Shown here in pieces: positions 20,552-37,830 of a DNA stretch of 64,000 nucleotides. Source of the stretch: Serpentinicella alkaliphila (lineage in GTDB: Bacteria > Bacillota > Clostridia > Peptostreptococcales > Natronincolaceae). The DNA is taken from assembly GCF_018141405.1 (NCBI RefSeq), contig NZ_CP058648.1, forward strand, positions 1,193,001-1,257,000. The letters run 5' to 3'. The position numbers were made by a program, and so were the translations under genes. Below the pieces are notes generated by a model. That model made no database searches and was not told the origin of the DNA. It was given only the letters and a program-made list of their open reading frames with translations. The number at the start of each line of letters is the position of its first letter. The stretch's first letter is position 1.

Positions 20552-22083
20552 AGGTGCAAACTGTGGTAAATAAAGTTGCTGTGATTGATCTGGGTTCAAA
20601 TACAATTAGAATGCTAATAATGAAAATTTACAGGGATCGGTCATTTAAGATGATAGATGAAATTAAGGAAATGGTAAGACTGAGTGAGGGGATGGGTGAT
20701 AAGAAAATTTTACAAAAAGAGCCCATGGAAAGGACTCTACACGTTCTGATGCTATTTAAAGCAATTATAGAAGCCCATGAAGTAGACGAAGTTATGGCTA
20801 TTGCAACAGCTGCTGTTAGAAATGCAACTAATAAGGATGAGTTTTTAAAACGCATAAAAGTAGAATTAGATATGAATTTTGATGTTATTGCCGGGGAAAA
20901 AGAAGCCTATTATGGCTATTTGGGTGTCATTAATACAATTGATATTGAAAATTGCGTTATTGTTGATATTGGTGGGGGAAGCACTGAAATATCTCTGGTA
21001 TTAGATAAAAGGTTTAAAGAATCCATAAGTCTTCCTTATGGATCTATTATATTAACTGAGCAATTTTTAGGAAAAGAGCAGGTAACTCAAGAGAAAATAC
21101 AGACACTAGAGAACTTTATGATTAAGGTGTTGAGCGGAATAAAGTGGTTAAAGAGTGCCGTGGGGTTACCAATTATAGGTTTAGGCGGAACTATTAGAAC
21201 TTTAGCTAAAGTAAATAAAAACAAAGTTGCTTTTCCGTTGAATAGTCTTCATAACTATCAACTAGATCACAAGGAAGTTTCTAGAGTGTATAAAGAAATT
21301 ACAAGTAAGGACTTAGACGGAAGAATTAAACTGCCTGGAGTTAATAAGGAAAGGGCGGATATTATTATCGGAGGCCTAGTGCCTATTAAAGTAATAATGG
21401 AATATTTAAATTCTAACAACCTTGTAATTAGTGGTAATGGAGTTAGGGAAGGCATTTTTTATGAATATTATCTTAAACAGATTAAATGCAATAATATGAG
21501 GTTAGATGATGTTTTAGAGCATAGTGTAACTAACATTCTAAAGAACTACAACTTAAACCTACAGCATTGTTACCATGTTAGAAAACTAGCTCTAGAAATT
21601 TTTGATCAAACTCAGTCGATTCATAAATTTGACGAAGGATATAGAAAATTACTTTCTACTTCTTCTTTGCTTCATGATATAGGAAATTATATTGATTACT
21701 ATAATCATCATCAACATGGATTTTATCTTACCTTAAACAGTAAAATAAATGGTATGGATAATAAGGAAAAGCTATTGTGTGCTTATTTAGTGGGCTTTCA
21801 TCGGGATGCGGATTTTAAGGAGGATTGGAAAAAATATAATATGCTTATAAAAAAAGAGGATTATGACAATATTAAGAAACTAAGTATATTTTTAAAAATT
21901 GCAGAAAAACTTGATAGGAGTGAGTATGCTAGTGTAAAAAATATAGAGTGTGATATAACTAAAAAGGTGGTAATTATTAAGGTGATTACGGACAATAACC
22001 CAATCCTAGAAATTGAAGCTGCATTAAAGTATAAAAAGGACTTTTTAAAGGCTTTCAAGAAAGATTTAATAATATTAAAATAA
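20548..22083 (+). CDS. ppx: Exopolyphosphatase / pppGpp phosphohydrolase with C-terminal HD domain
   Basis: 511 residues if translation starts at the overlapping ATG; GTG 20563, with aaggtg 6 nt upstream, is an equally plausible start. The N-terminal actin-like phosphatase has VAVIDLGSNTIRMLIM and the second phosphate loop IVDIGGGSTEISLV, then GLGGTIRTLAK. The C-terminal part carries an HD hydrolase core with HDIGNYIDYYNHHQHG around residues 375-390. The Ppx/GppA family removes terminal phosphate from polyphosphate or pppGpp. The fused HD part is as in E. coli Ppx. Coupling to ppk implies a polyphosphate cycle. Confidence 0.9.
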   Translation: MKVQTVVNKVAVIDLGSNTIRMLIMKIYRDRSFKMIDEIKEMVRLSEGMGDKKILQKEPMERTLHVLMLFKAIIEAHEVDEVMAIATAAVRNATNKDEFLKRIKVELDMNFDVIAGEKEAYYGYLGVINTIDIENCVIVDIGGGSTEISLVLDKRFKESISLPYGSIILTEQFLGKEQVTQEKIQTLENFMIKVLSGIKWLKSAVGLPIIGLGGTIRTLAKVNKNKVAFPLNSLHNYQLDHKEVSRVYKEITSKDLDGRIKLPGVNKERADIIIGGLVPIKVIMEYLNSNNLVISGNGVREGIFYEYYLKQIKCNNMRLDDVLEHSVTNILKNYNLNLQHCYHVRKLALEIFDQTQSIHKFDEGYRKLLSTSSLLHDIGNYIDYYNHHQHGFYLTLNSKINGMDNKEKLLCAYLVGFHRDADFKEDWKKYNMLIKKEDYDNIKKLSIFLKIAEKLDRSEYASVKNIECDITKKVVIIKVITDNNPILEIEAALKYKKDFLKAFKKDLIILK

Positions 22084-22088
22084 ATAAA

Positions 22089-22117
22089 TTGCAAAGCACT
22101 AAACATAGTGATATAAT
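22089..22117 (+). promoter_or_regulatory. Sigma-A promoter for rpsF-ssb-rpsR
   Basis: TTGCAA, 17 nt, TATAAT. The -10 box sits inside an 8-bp inverted repeat (aacatagt 22102-22109 / actatgtt 22118-22125). Confidence 0.65.
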
Positions 22118-22174
22118 ACTATGTTGTGTGAGAGAATCATTTCTCTGTTCTGTAATAAAACAGAACCGCATAGT
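22118..22174 (+). promoter_or_regulatory. Candidate S6:S18 autoregulatory leader of rpsF
   Basis: An outer stem actatg (22118-22123) / catagt (22169-22174) encloses two small hairpins (gagaga/tttctc and ttctgt/acagaa) and leaves the unpaired trinucleotide CCG at 22166-22168 beside the outer stem. A CCG bulge next to a short basal stem is the hallmark of the S6:S18-binding leader that mimics the S15/S18 platform of 16S rRNA. The 5' arm lies at or just before the predicted transcription start, so the full fold needs a slightly upstream start or read-through. Confidence 0.5.
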
Positions 22175-22192
22175 CCAGAGGGAGGTGAAAAT

Positions 22193-22480
22193 ATGAGAAA
22201 ATACGAATTAATGTACATCTTAAAGTCAGATGTTGAAGAAGAAAGAAGAAATCAATTACTAGAAAAGTTTAGAGGAATCATCGAAACTAATGGTGAAATT
22301 GAAAATGTTGATGAGTGGGGAAATAGAAAATTAGCCTATGAAATTAACAAGCTTAGAGAAGGCTACTATGTATTAGTAAATTTCAATGCTGCAATTGATA
22401 TTCCAAAGGAACTTGATAGAAATTTAAGAATTTCTGATGACGTAATTAGACATATGATTTTTAACTTAGAAGAAAAGTAA
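22193..22480 (+). CDS. rpsF: 30S ribosomal protein S6
   Basis: 95 residues from ATG 22193 with ggaggtga upstream; an upstream frame start at 22121 falls inside the leader. The sequence MRKYELMYILKSDVEEERRN, then VDEWGNRKLAYEINKLREGY and VLVNFNA, is typical. S6 pairs with S18 on the 30S platform. It heads the conserved rpsF-ssb-rpsR operon. Confidence 0.97.
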   Translation: MRKYELMYILKSDVEEERRNQLLEKFRGIIETNGEIENVDEWGNRKLAYEINKLREGYYVLVNFNAAIDIPKELDRNLRISDDVIRHMIFNLEEK

Positions 22481-22501
22481 TTTAATAGGGTGGTGTCTTA
22501 A

Positions 22502-22930
22502 TTGAATAGTGTAATATTGATTGGGCGGCTTGTAAAAGACCCCGAATTACGTTTTACAGCTAATGGAAAATCAGTGGCCACCTTTAGTGTTGCTGTTAAC
22601 AGAGCATACTCTAAAACTAATGAAGCAGATTTCTTTAATGTGGTAGTATGGGGAAAACCTGCTGAAAATTGTGCTAACTACTTATCTAAAGGAAAGTTGG
22701 TTGGACTACAAGGGGAAATACAAAACCGTAGTTATGAGGCTAAATCAGGTGATAAAAGATATATCACTGAGATCGTAGCAAGTAGAGTTGAGTTTTTAGA
22801 GTGGGGTAGCAAAAATGAGCAATCATCAAGAAATACCTTTGGCTCGAATAACTCAAGTTCAAGTAATGATTTTGATGACATTGATTTAGATGAATTCGAA
22901 TCCATAGAAGATGAAGATATTCCGTTCTAG
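22502..22930 (+). CDS. ssb: Single-stranded DNA-binding protein
   Basis: 142 residues from TTG 22502, which has agggtggtg upstream and gives the family N-terminus [20 protein letters not shown]. The OB fold covers about residues 1-105 ([50 protein letters not shown]). A Ser/Asn-rich linker leads to the acidic tail ending DEDIPF, the tip that recruits replication and repair partners. Its place between rpsF and rpsR is the usual Firmicutes arrangement. Confidence 0.96.
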   Translation: MNSVILIGRLVKDPELRFTANGKSVATFSVAVNRAYSKTNEADFFNVVVWGKPAENCANYLSKGKLVGLQGEIQNRSYEAKSGDKRYITEIVASRVEFLEWGSKNEQSSRNTFGSNNSSSSNDFDDIDLDEFESIEDEDIPF

Positions 22931-22944
22931 AAGGAGGGATAAAA

Positions 22945-23175
22945 GTGATTAATAAAAAAAGACGTAGAACTAAAAAGAAAGTTTGTATTTTTTGCGCAGA
23001 CAAAATAAATCATATTGATTATAAAGACGTTCAAAAACTAAAAAAATACATTACTGAAAGAGGAAAAATCATTCCTAGAAGAATTTCAGGGAACTGTGCC
23101 ATCCACCAAAGAGCTTTAACGATTGCGTTAAAAAGATCAAGACAAATGGCATTACTACCATACTCAGTTGACTAA
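22945..23175 (+). CDS. rpsR: 30S ribosomal protein S18
   Basis: 76 residues from GTG 22945 behind aaggaggga. The N-terminus is highly basic ([12 protein letters not shown]), followed by a CxxC pair (CIFCADK), the conserved [20 protein letters not shown], and [20 protein letters not shown]. The presence of two cysteines in CIFC plus the Cys/His of NCAIH suggests a zinc-binding version. S18 binds S6 on the 30S platform, and together they may repress this operon through the leader. Confidence 0.96.
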   Translation: MINKKRRRTKKKVCIFCADKINHIDYKDVQKLKKYITERGKIIPRRISGNCAIHQRALTIALKRSRQMALLPYSVD

Positions 23176-23180
23176 AAAAC

Positions 23181-23211
23181 AAAAGAAGTGGCAAAGGCTA
23201 CTTCTTTTTTT
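23181..23211 (+). terminator. Rho-independent terminator after rpsR
   Basis: A 12-bp stem (aaaagaagtggc / gctacttctttt, one G-T pair), loop aaag, followed by a run of T. Confidence 0.88.
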
Positions 23212-23289
23212 AATATAAAAAACTTTCCTCGAATTATTTAAAAATGTAGCTCTGTAACGTAATCGTTAGTACATAATGAAACGGATAGG

Positions 23290-24219
23290 ATGGAAAAAAG
23301 CATGAAAAATGTAATAATGGATGTTGACACTGGTGTTGATGATGCCTTGGGGATAATTATGGCTATAAAAAGCAGGAAAATAAATGTGTTAGGTATAACC
23401 ACTGTAGCGGGAAATGTAGGAGCTAAGCAGGCTGCAATAAACACCAAGAAGGTATTATATTTTTTAAATGAGATGAACATTCCGGTATTAAGTGGATCCG
23501 AGACTTCATGTAGAGGTGAATATATAACAGGCTCGAATATGCATGGTATAGACGGATTATTTGGTGCTTTAAGGGATGTAGAAATTGAAACGAACGAAAT
23601 ACACGAGGGTCGAGCGGTAGAATATCTAATAGAAACTATAATGGAGAATAAGGATAAGGGGACAACTCTAATTTTAACTGCACCTTTAACGAATTTGGCC
23701 TTAGCTTTAAAGAGAGCTCCTTATATAAAAGGATTTATTGAAGAGGCGATTATAATGGGTGGTGCTGTTGAATGCCCAGGAAATATTACTCCTTATGCGG
23801 AATTTAATATATACAAAGACCCTGAAGCTGCGGATCTAGTAATGAATTCTGGTATTCGGATTACGATGGTAACCTTAGATGTAACAAATAAGGTTATATT
23901 AAATAGAAATCATATTAATAAAATAATTAATACAAATCTTAAGGAACTAGTTTCTAGCATTACAGAACCCTGGATAAATCGATACAAAAACAAATATGGT
24001 ATAGAAGGTTGTTTGGTGCATGATCCTCTAACTGTGGCCTATGCAATTGATAGAACTATTATTAAAACGAGAAGAACTAATATAGATATTGTTAAAGGGG
24101 ATGCTATCCAAAGAGGGAAGCTTGAAAGAAAAGATGATGGTCCGTCGTGTATAAATGTTTCTATAGAGGTAGATGATGTTAAATTTGAAAAAGTTTTTTT
24201 AGAATGTTTAAATATATAA
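23290..24219 (+). CDS. Inosine/uridine-preferring nucleoside hydrolase
   Basis: 309 residues (ATG 23302, four codons in, is an alternative with aggatgg at better spacing). The calcium-binding signature VIMDVDTGVDDALGIIMA is at the N-terminus, followed by GITTVAGNVG, ILTAPLTNLALAL, GGAVECPGNITPYAEFNIYK and the C-terminal HDPLTVAYAID. These enzymes hydrolyse the N-glycosidic bond of ribonucleosides to ribose and base for salvage. It appears monocistronic. Base specificity cannot be read from the sequence. Confidence 0.92.
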   Translation: MEKSMKNVIMDVDTGVDDALGIIMAIKSRKINVLGITTVAGNVGAKQAAINTKKVLYFLNEMNIPVLSGSETSCRGEYITGSNMHGIDGLFGALRDVEIETNEIHEGRAVEYLIETIMENKDKGTTLILTAPLTNLALALKRAPYIKGFIEEAIIMGGAVECPGNITPYAEFNIYKDPEAADLVMNSGIRITMVTLDVTNKVILNRNHINKIINTNLKELVSSITEPWINRYKNKYGIEGCLVHDPLTVAYAIDRTIIKTRRTNIDIVKGDAIQRGKLERKDDGPSCINVSIEVDDVKFEKVFLECLNI

Positions 24220-24348
24220 AGATATTTTTGTATTATAGTTATTAAAATTATCTTTTTTATTAATATATAGTCCTTTCTAATAATATAAATTTTAAATAAG
24301 CATTAATATATTTAGATTTTTTATGCTTAAATATTAGGAGGACAATAC

Positions 24349-25437
24349 ATGGAATATATAAAAAAGGGAATTCTTCTGATTATAATTTTATGCATGTTTC
24401 CAATGGTCACCTATAGTAATAATAGAATTTCCAATGAATATTATGAAAAGGTTAGATCTGTTATTACTAGAGTGGAAGAAGATAAAGAGGATGAAGTTCA
24501 AATACAAATAGTGGAAGCTATTATATTGGAAGGGCAATTTAAGTCAGATAGACTAATTTTTAAACATCTTTTAATCGAGGGCTCAAAAAGTAACATAAGC
24601 CTTAAAGAGGATATGCAGGTATTTTTGAATATTCGTGTCAATGGTGATGTAATTGAGTCTGTAAACTTTTTGGATGTAGTAAGAGATGGATATTTAAAAA
24701 TTCTATTTGGAATGTTTTTTATGCTATTAATTATATTTGGAGGCTTTAAGGGTTTTCGTTCATTTATTGCTCTTGTAGTTACTGCTCTCTGTCTAATATA
24801 TTTGTTTATACCAATGATAATGAGAGGGTATAATTTAATAATGTCAGCAGTAATAGTTAGCAGTATTATAGTAGTTTCGAGTTTTATAATAATAAGTGGA
24901 TTTACTAAGAAGAGTCTGGTTGCAATTCTAGGCACTATTGGGGGGACTATGACCTCGGGAGTTTTAGCGATATTTTTTGGAAATAAAATATATTTAACTG
25001 GAGTATCGGATGAAATTGTAGAGCTATTAGTTGCATACTCGACGGTTCCTATTGATTATAGGGGGCTATTATATAGTGGAATAATAATTGGTGCATTGGG
25101 AGCTGTAATGGACGTAAGTATGACTATTACATCAGTAATATGTGAGATAAGAAGAAATAACCCTAACACAAGAATACGTTCCCTATTCTTTTCAGGACTG
25201 TCTGTAGGGAAGGATATAATGGCAACTATGACTAATACTCTAATACTAGCATATGTAGGGACGTCTTTGCCCCTGTTGTTGATCTTTATATTTAGTGATA
25301 TGGCAGTTGTTGACATAGTTAATTCTCAGTATATTGCATCGGAAATAATACGTTCGTTGTGTGGAAGTGTTGGGTTAGTCCTTACTATACCGATTACATC
25401 CGTATTAGCAGCATTGAATATTCTAAAATTTAAGTAA
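24349..25437 (+). CDS. YibE/F-like multi-pass membrane protein
   Basis: 362 residues. A signal anchor (GILLIIILCMFPMVTYS) leads to an outside domain of roughly residues 24-115, then about seven membrane segments beginning ILFGMFFMLLIIFGGFKGFR. The stretches IIIGALGAVMDVSMTITSVI and GLSVGKDIMATMTNTLILAY are characteristic of YibE/F proteins. Their role is unknown; transport is often assumed. An aggagg site lies 7 nt before the ATG. No partner gene is adjacent, although some Firmicutes carry YibE and YibF parts in tandem. Confidence 0.85.
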   Translation: MEYIKKGILLIIILCMFPMVTYSNNRISNEYYEKVRSVITRVEEDKEDEVQIQIVEAIILEGQFKSDRLIFKHLLIEGSKSNISLKEDMQVFLNIRVNGDVIESVNFLDVVRDGYLKILFGMFFMLLIIFGGFKGFRSFIALVVTALCLIYLFIPMIMRGYNLIMSAVIVSSIIVVSSFIIISGFTKKSLVAILGTIGGTMTSGVLAIFFGNKIYLTGVSDEIVELLVAYSTVPIDYRGLLYSGIIIGALGAVMDVSMTITSVICEIRRNNPNTRIRSLFFSGLSVGKDIMATMTNTLILAYVGTSLPLLLIFIFSDMAVVDIVNSQYIASEIIRSLCGSVGLVLTIPITSVLAALNILKFK

Positions 25438-25548
25438 GTATTTGAAATGAAAATATTTTATACTGATTACAAGACTTCTTTTATATAAATTTTAAAAAAT
25501 GATAGAATATAAGAAAATAGATCAAACTAATGAAAAGGAGAGGATGTT

Positions 25549-25965
25549 ATGAGTTTCGTAATGGTTGGAGACACAGTGTATGATAGTAAGGAGATATTAA
25601 AAGACATTAAAAATGAGTTTGAGTTTCAGGAAATAAAAGATTTGACTTCTAGTTCAAAACGTGATGATACATTAGTGTATCAAATTTATTTAGATGCTAA
25701 TGTGTTAAAAGATGAAATTGAGAGTGATATGGATGTAGAAGGGATAGATGATTCCGAATTGGTAGAAGAGCTTTTAACTAGCTGTGATGAACAGATTATG
25801 TTGATTGAAGATTTTATTCCTGAAGATTTTATAGGTTACGCTTATACATACAATTATGATAAGGATATGGATATACTTAAAGCCGTATTTATTGCTGCTG
25901 ATAAAAAGTTAGGAGAATCTAAGTTAAAAGAAATTGCTGAAAGAATTCTTAAGTCTCTGGATTAA
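25549..25965 (+). CDS. Hypothetical acidic cytoplasmic protein
   Basis: 138 residues, strongly acidic, starting MSFVMVGDTVYDSKEILKDI. No signal peptide, membrane segment or cysteine cluster is seen. The gene has a good site (aaaaggagagg) and normal codon use, so it is real. A segment near residues 55-75 is very rich in Asp/Glu, and the C-terminus is a predicted amphipathic helix (KKLGESKLKEIAERILKSLD). I do not recognise a family. A MITE-like element is inserted just after its stop, and the terminator carried by that element may now end its transcript. Confidence 0.75.
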   Translation: MSFVMVGDTVYDSKEILKDIKNEFEFQEIKDLTSSSKRDDTLVYQIYLDANVLKDEIESDMDVEGIDDSELVEELLTSCDEQIMLIEDFIPEDFIGYAYTYNYDKDMDILKAVFIAADKKLGESKLKEIAERILKSLD

Positions 25966-25985
25966 AAGTAATTATAGCATCCGAA

Positions 25986-26143
25986 GAGGCTACTGAAAAA
26001 GTAACTTTTTAAATTTTTATAGTGTATTATGGTAGTCAAATATGTATATAATGATGAAAAAAGAGCCTTAGAAGCGATTCTAAGAGCTCTGTTTTTTTGC
26101 ACTCATTTTATAAATTTTATTTAGGCACTTTTTCAGTGGCCTC
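25986..26143. mobile_element. 158-bp MITE-like element with 17-bp inverted ends and 9-bp target duplication
   Basis: The ends gaggctactgaaaaagt (25986-26002) and actttttcagtggcctc (26127-26143) are inverted repeats matching at 16 of 17 positions. GCATCCGAA occurs immediately outside both ends (25977-25985 and 26144-26152), a 9-bp direct repeat of the target. The interior has no coding capacity but carries an intrinsic terminator hairpin. This is the structure of a non-autonomous element mobilised by a transposase elsewhere. The ACTTTTTCAGT-type termini recall those of several Firmicutes insertion sequences, but the family is not assigned. Confidence 0.85.
26062..26098 (+). terminator. Terminator hairpin inside the MITE-like element
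   Basis: Arms agagc-cttagaa and ttctaag-a-gctct (one bulged A) with a gcga loop are followed by seven T. Confidence 0.8.
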
Positions 26144-26241
26144 GCATCCGAATGGGTGCTTTTGCGTTTATTCTTCCATTACCTTGTATAAAGGGGAAAT
26201 TAATTGGTAATAATCATTTAATAGTAGAAGGAGGGATAATA

Positions 26242-26814
26242 ATGCAAAATATAATTGAGAGTGCATTAAGAAGTGAAGTTGGTACAAACGCTAGTCATAG
26301 GACGAGAGAGGCTGGATATATTCCTGCGGTAATCTATAGTAGAAATATAAATCCATTACCAGTTCAAGTAGAGAGAAAATACTTAGAAGGAATATTGAGA
26401 ACTCAAGGATCTAATACTTTAGTTTCTATAGACATTGGTAACAATAGTTACACTACGTATATTAAAGAAATACAAAGACATCCTGTAACAAAAGAAATTA
26501 TACATATGGATTTTCAACAGGTAGAGCAAAATGAAGACATTTACATAACTATACCAGTTGTTCTAAGGGGCAGAAGTCAGGTTGAAAAAAGTGGAGTTGT
26601 TGTGCAACAACAATTAAAAGAGATTGAAGTTAAATGTACAACTTCAAATATACCAAAGAAATTAGAGTTTGATATAAGTAAATTTGGAATTGGGGAAAGT
26701 TTAAGGGTAGCAGATCTAGAAATAAGTGAAGAAATAAGTATTGTTAATGACCCCCAATCTATTATTGCCTCGGTTGCGACATTAAAGCAAGAAATTGAAA
26801 GTAGTGAAGTGTAG
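26242..26814 (+). CDS. rplY: 50S ribosomal protein L25 / general stress protein Ctc
   Basis: 190 residues from ATG 26242 behind gaaggaggg; an upstream in-frame ATG at 26152 lies at the edge of the MITE target duplication and is not used. The long (TL5/Ctc-type) form has an N-terminal L25 domain that binds 5S rRNA (TNASHRTREAGYIPAVIYSR, IKEIQRHPVTKEIIHMDFQQ) and a C-terminal beta domain (EDIYITIPVVLRGRSQVEKS). It is placed directly before the rRNA operons. The MITE insertion lies about 100 bases upstream and may have displaced the original promoter. Confidence 0.93.
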   Translation: MQNIIESALRSEVGTNASHRTREAGYIPAVIYSRNINPLPVQVERKYLEGILRTQGSNTLVSIDIGNNSYTTYIKEIQRHPVTKEIIHMDFQQVEQNEDIYITIPVVLRGRSQVEKSGVVVQQQLKEIEVKCTTSNIPKKLEFDISKFGIGESLRVADLEISEEISIVNDPQSIIASVATLKQEIESSEV

Positions 26815-26817
26815 GGT

Positions 26818-26843
26818 CCCACGCCTTAAGGGTGTGGGTTTTT
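26818..26843 (+). terminator. Rho-independent terminator after rplY
   Basis: An 8-bp GC-rich stem (cccacgcc / ggtgtggg, one G-T pair), 5-nt loop, then TTTTT. Confidence 0.88.
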
Positions 26844-26873
26844 CTTTGGATATAATTGTATGTTTAAAACCCG

Positions 26874-26902
26874 TTGACATTGGATATAAAAACTGATATA
26901 TT
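26874..26902 (+). promoter_or_regulatory. rRNA operon 1 promoter P1
   Basis: TTGACA, 17 nt, TATATT; the start is predicted near 26909. Confidence 0.85.
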
Positions 26903-26959
26903 GATTAAGTTGCTTGTGCAACAGAAAAAACATGGAATATATGTTGAATAAATTGGTAG

Positions 26960-26988
26960 TTGACACAAATCGACAAAAATGATATATT
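26960..26988 (+). promoter_or_regulatory. rRNA operon 1 promoter P2
   Basis: TTGACA, 17 nt, TATATT. It is followed by a leader with a boxA-like ggtctttgaaaac at about 27020-27032, an antitermination signal. Confidence 0.85.
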
Positions 26989-27091
26989 AGATAAGTCGCC
27001 AAAAGCGGCAGATAAAAAAGGTCTTTGAAAACTAAACAGTATAGAAAGCCAGCAAGAAAAAAAGCATCAAAAAGATGCAACCCAGAAATTT

Positions 27092-31715
<4,624 letters not shown>

Positions 31716-31773
31716 AAAAAGATGAAAGCTTTAAAATCTCACTTGTAGTTTTGAGAGAACACTCTCAATAAAT

Positions 31774-31885
31774 CGTGACAATAGCGAAGGGGTCACACCT
31801 GTTCCCATACCGAACACAGAAGTTAAGCCCTTCAGCGCCGATGGTACTTGGCGGGCAGCCGCCTGGGAGAGTAGGTCGTTGCGGT
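31774..31885 (+). rRNA. rrf: 5S ribosomal RNA, copy 1
   Basis: About 112 nt with the conserved cctgttcccataccgaacac and gaagttaagc segments. Its 3' half (ggcgggcagccgcc, gtaggtcgttgcgg) is identical to the first 5S of operon 2. Ends are approximate. Confidence 0.93.
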
Positions 31886-31898
31886 TTTAAATATGAAT

Positions 31899-31926
31899 AA
31901 GTCCTCTACAGTAATAGGGGACTTTT
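31899..31926 (+). terminator. Hairpin after 5S copy 1
   Basis: A 9-bp stem (aagtcctct / aggggactt, one G-T pair), 8-nt loop, then TTTT. It may end rRNA operon 1 before the tRNA cluster, although no promoter for the tRNAs is obvious, so partial read-through is likely. Confidence 0.6.
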
Positions 31927-31976
31927 GATTTCTTCATATCCAATTAAGCTAAGGGATTAATGAAGGAAAAATATAT

Positions 31977-32065
31977 GCCGAGGTGGCGGAACTGGCAGAC
32001 GCACAGGACTTAAAATCCTGCGGTCCTTCAAGATCGTACCGGTTCGATTCCGGTCCTCGGCACCA
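31977..32065 (+). tRNA. tRNA-Leu (anticodon TAA)
   Basis: Acceptor gccgagg / cctcggc, anticodon TAA at 32011-32013, long variable arm, encoded CCA. Confidence 0.97.
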
Positions 32066-32080
32066 GTTTTAAATATGAAA

Positions 32081-32132
32081 CTCAGCTATGCTGAGTATTA
32101 CACTCACACTAAATCGGAGATTTAGGTGATTG
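32081..32132 (+). repeat. Double-hairpin repeat, unit B (between tRNA-Leu and tRNA-fMet)
   Basis: ctcagc-tat-gctgag followed by a second hairpin with arms tcacactaaat / atttaggtga. It matches units A and C in layout and in most conserved positions, including ctcagc, gctgagta, aca, aaat and the closing attg. Confidence 0.6.
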
Positions 32133-32138
32133 CAATAT

Positions 32139-32214
<76 letters not shown>

Positions 32215-32221
32215 TAAACTA

Positions 32222-32296
32222 GGCCCCTTGGTCAAGCGGTCAAGACACCGCCCTTTCACGGCGGTAACAGGGGTTCGATTCCCCTAGGGGTCACCA
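32222..32296 (+). tRNA. tRNA-Glu (anticodon TTC)
   Basis: Acceptor ggcccct / aggggtc (one G-T pair), anticodon TTC at 32255-32257, encoded CCA. Confidence 0.96.
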
Positions 32297-32301
32297 AATA
32301 T

Positions 32302-32377
32302 GGGCGCATAGCTCAGCTGGGAGAGCACCTGCCTTACAAGCAGGGGGTCACAGGTTCAAGTCCTGTTGCGCCCACCA
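32302..32377 (+). tRNA. tRNA-Val (anticodon TAC)
   Basis: Acceptor gggcgca / tgcgccc, anticodon TAC at 32335-32337, encoded CCA. Confidence 0.97.
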
Positions 32378-32411
32378 TATTAACATTAAGACGGTTTCCA
32401 AAATTATACGA

Positions 32412-32440
32412 TTGACATAATTAAATAAAAATGTTAATAT
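32412..32440 (+). promoter_or_regulatory. rRNA operon 2 promoter P1
   Basis: TTGACA, 17 nt, TAATAT. It lies 35 bases after tRNA-Val; this part of the upstream region is unrelated to operon 1. Confidence 0.75.
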
Positions 32441-32506
32441 ATAATTCCGGCTCCAAGAGGGGCAGGTGGTAAGATGAAGCTTAAAAAAAGATTAATAAAA
32501 AAAGAG

Positions 32507-32535
32507 TTGACATAGCAAGTCAAAAATGATATATT
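32507..32535 (+). promoter_or_regulatory. rRNA operon 2 promoter P2
   Basis: TTGACA, 17 nt, TATATT. From just before the -10 hexamer onward the sequence is essentially identical to operon 1, including the boxA-like leader. Confidence 0.85.
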
Positions 32536-32639
32536 AGATAAGTCGCCAAAAGCGGCAGATAAAAAAAGGTCTTTGAAAACTAAACAGTATAGAAAGCCAG
32601 CAAGAAAAAAAGCATCAAAAAGATGCAACCCAAAAATTT

Positions 32640-37268
<4,629 letters not shown>

Positions 37269-37326
37269 AAAAAGATGAAAGCTTTAAAATCTCACTTGTA
37301 GTTTTGAGAGAACACTCTCAATAAAT

Positions 37327-37438
37327 CGTGACAATAGCGAAGGGGTCACACCTGTTCCCATACCGAACACAGAAGTTAAGCCCTTCAGCGCCGATGGTAC
37401 TTGGCGGGCAGCCGCCTGGGAGAGTAGGTCGTTGCGGT
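37327..37438 (+). rRNA. rrf: 5S ribosomal RNA, copy 2
   Basis: About 112 nt, identical to copy 1 by eye. Confidence 0.93.
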
Positions 37439-37459
37439 TTTAAAAACTAAATAGTATGT

Positions 37460-37571
37460 CGTGACAATAGCGAAGGGGTCACACCTGTTCCCATACCGAA
37501 CACAGAAGTTAAGCCCTTCAGCGCCGATGGTACTTGGTGGGTAGCCGCCTGGGAGAGTAGGACGTTGCGAT
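37460..37571 (+). rRNA. rrf: 5S ribosomal RNA, copy 3 (tandem duplicate)
   Basis: A second 5S directly after copy 2, separated by 21 nt (aaaactaaatagtatgt). It differs at ggtgggtagccgcc versus ggcgggcagccgcc and at gtaggacgttgcga versus gtaggtcgttgcgg. The changes in the terminal stem and loop look like those of a distinct 5S allele rather than random error. Confidence 0.92.
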
Positions 37572-37578
37572 TTTTAAT

Positions 37579-37613
37579 AATCTTCTACAAGAGAATAGTA
37601 GGAGATTTTTTTA
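37579..37613 (+). terminator. Rho-independent terminator of rRNA operon 2
   Basis: A 10-bp stem (aatcttctac / gtaggagatt, one G-T pair), 9-nt loop, followed by TTTTTTT. Confidence 0.85.
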
Positions 37614-37691
37614 TTTTAATTTTTTGTTTTGGAATTAAGATTACAAGAACATAGAGGTTGAAAAAATAATAATAGAACATATTTTATTAAA

Positions 37692-37700
37692 TGGTATAAT
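37692..37700 (+). promoter_or_regulatory. Candidate extended -10 promoter before the LiaF-like gene
   Basis: TGGTATAAT, a consensus extended -10; no good -35 hexamer is seen at the expected distance. Confidence 0.4.
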
Positions 37701-37830
37701 ATACCTATAAGTGAAGTGGATATGTTGTGGCTAATACTCCTCTTTGGTTATAAATACATAAAAACAACCAGAACAGTCTAGGTTGTGTAATAATATAAAA
37801 ATAAGTTTGATCTTTAGGGAGGTAAAAACC

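Noticed and set aside
20563-20565. GTG as the definite start of ppx
   Set aside because: It has a better ribosome site, but the overlapping ATG is also plausible by coupling; left open.
24498-24935. 145-codon minus-strand frame inside the YibE/F gene
   Set aside because: Antisense shadow of a membrane-protein gene.
26020-26060. Outward promoter inside the MITE-like element
   Set aside because: A TATAAT is present at 26047-26052, but no acceptable -35 at 16-18 nt.
32434-32628. Minus-strand frame over the operon 2 leader
   Set aside because: Antisense to rRNA promoters and leader; the same shadow appears at operon 1.
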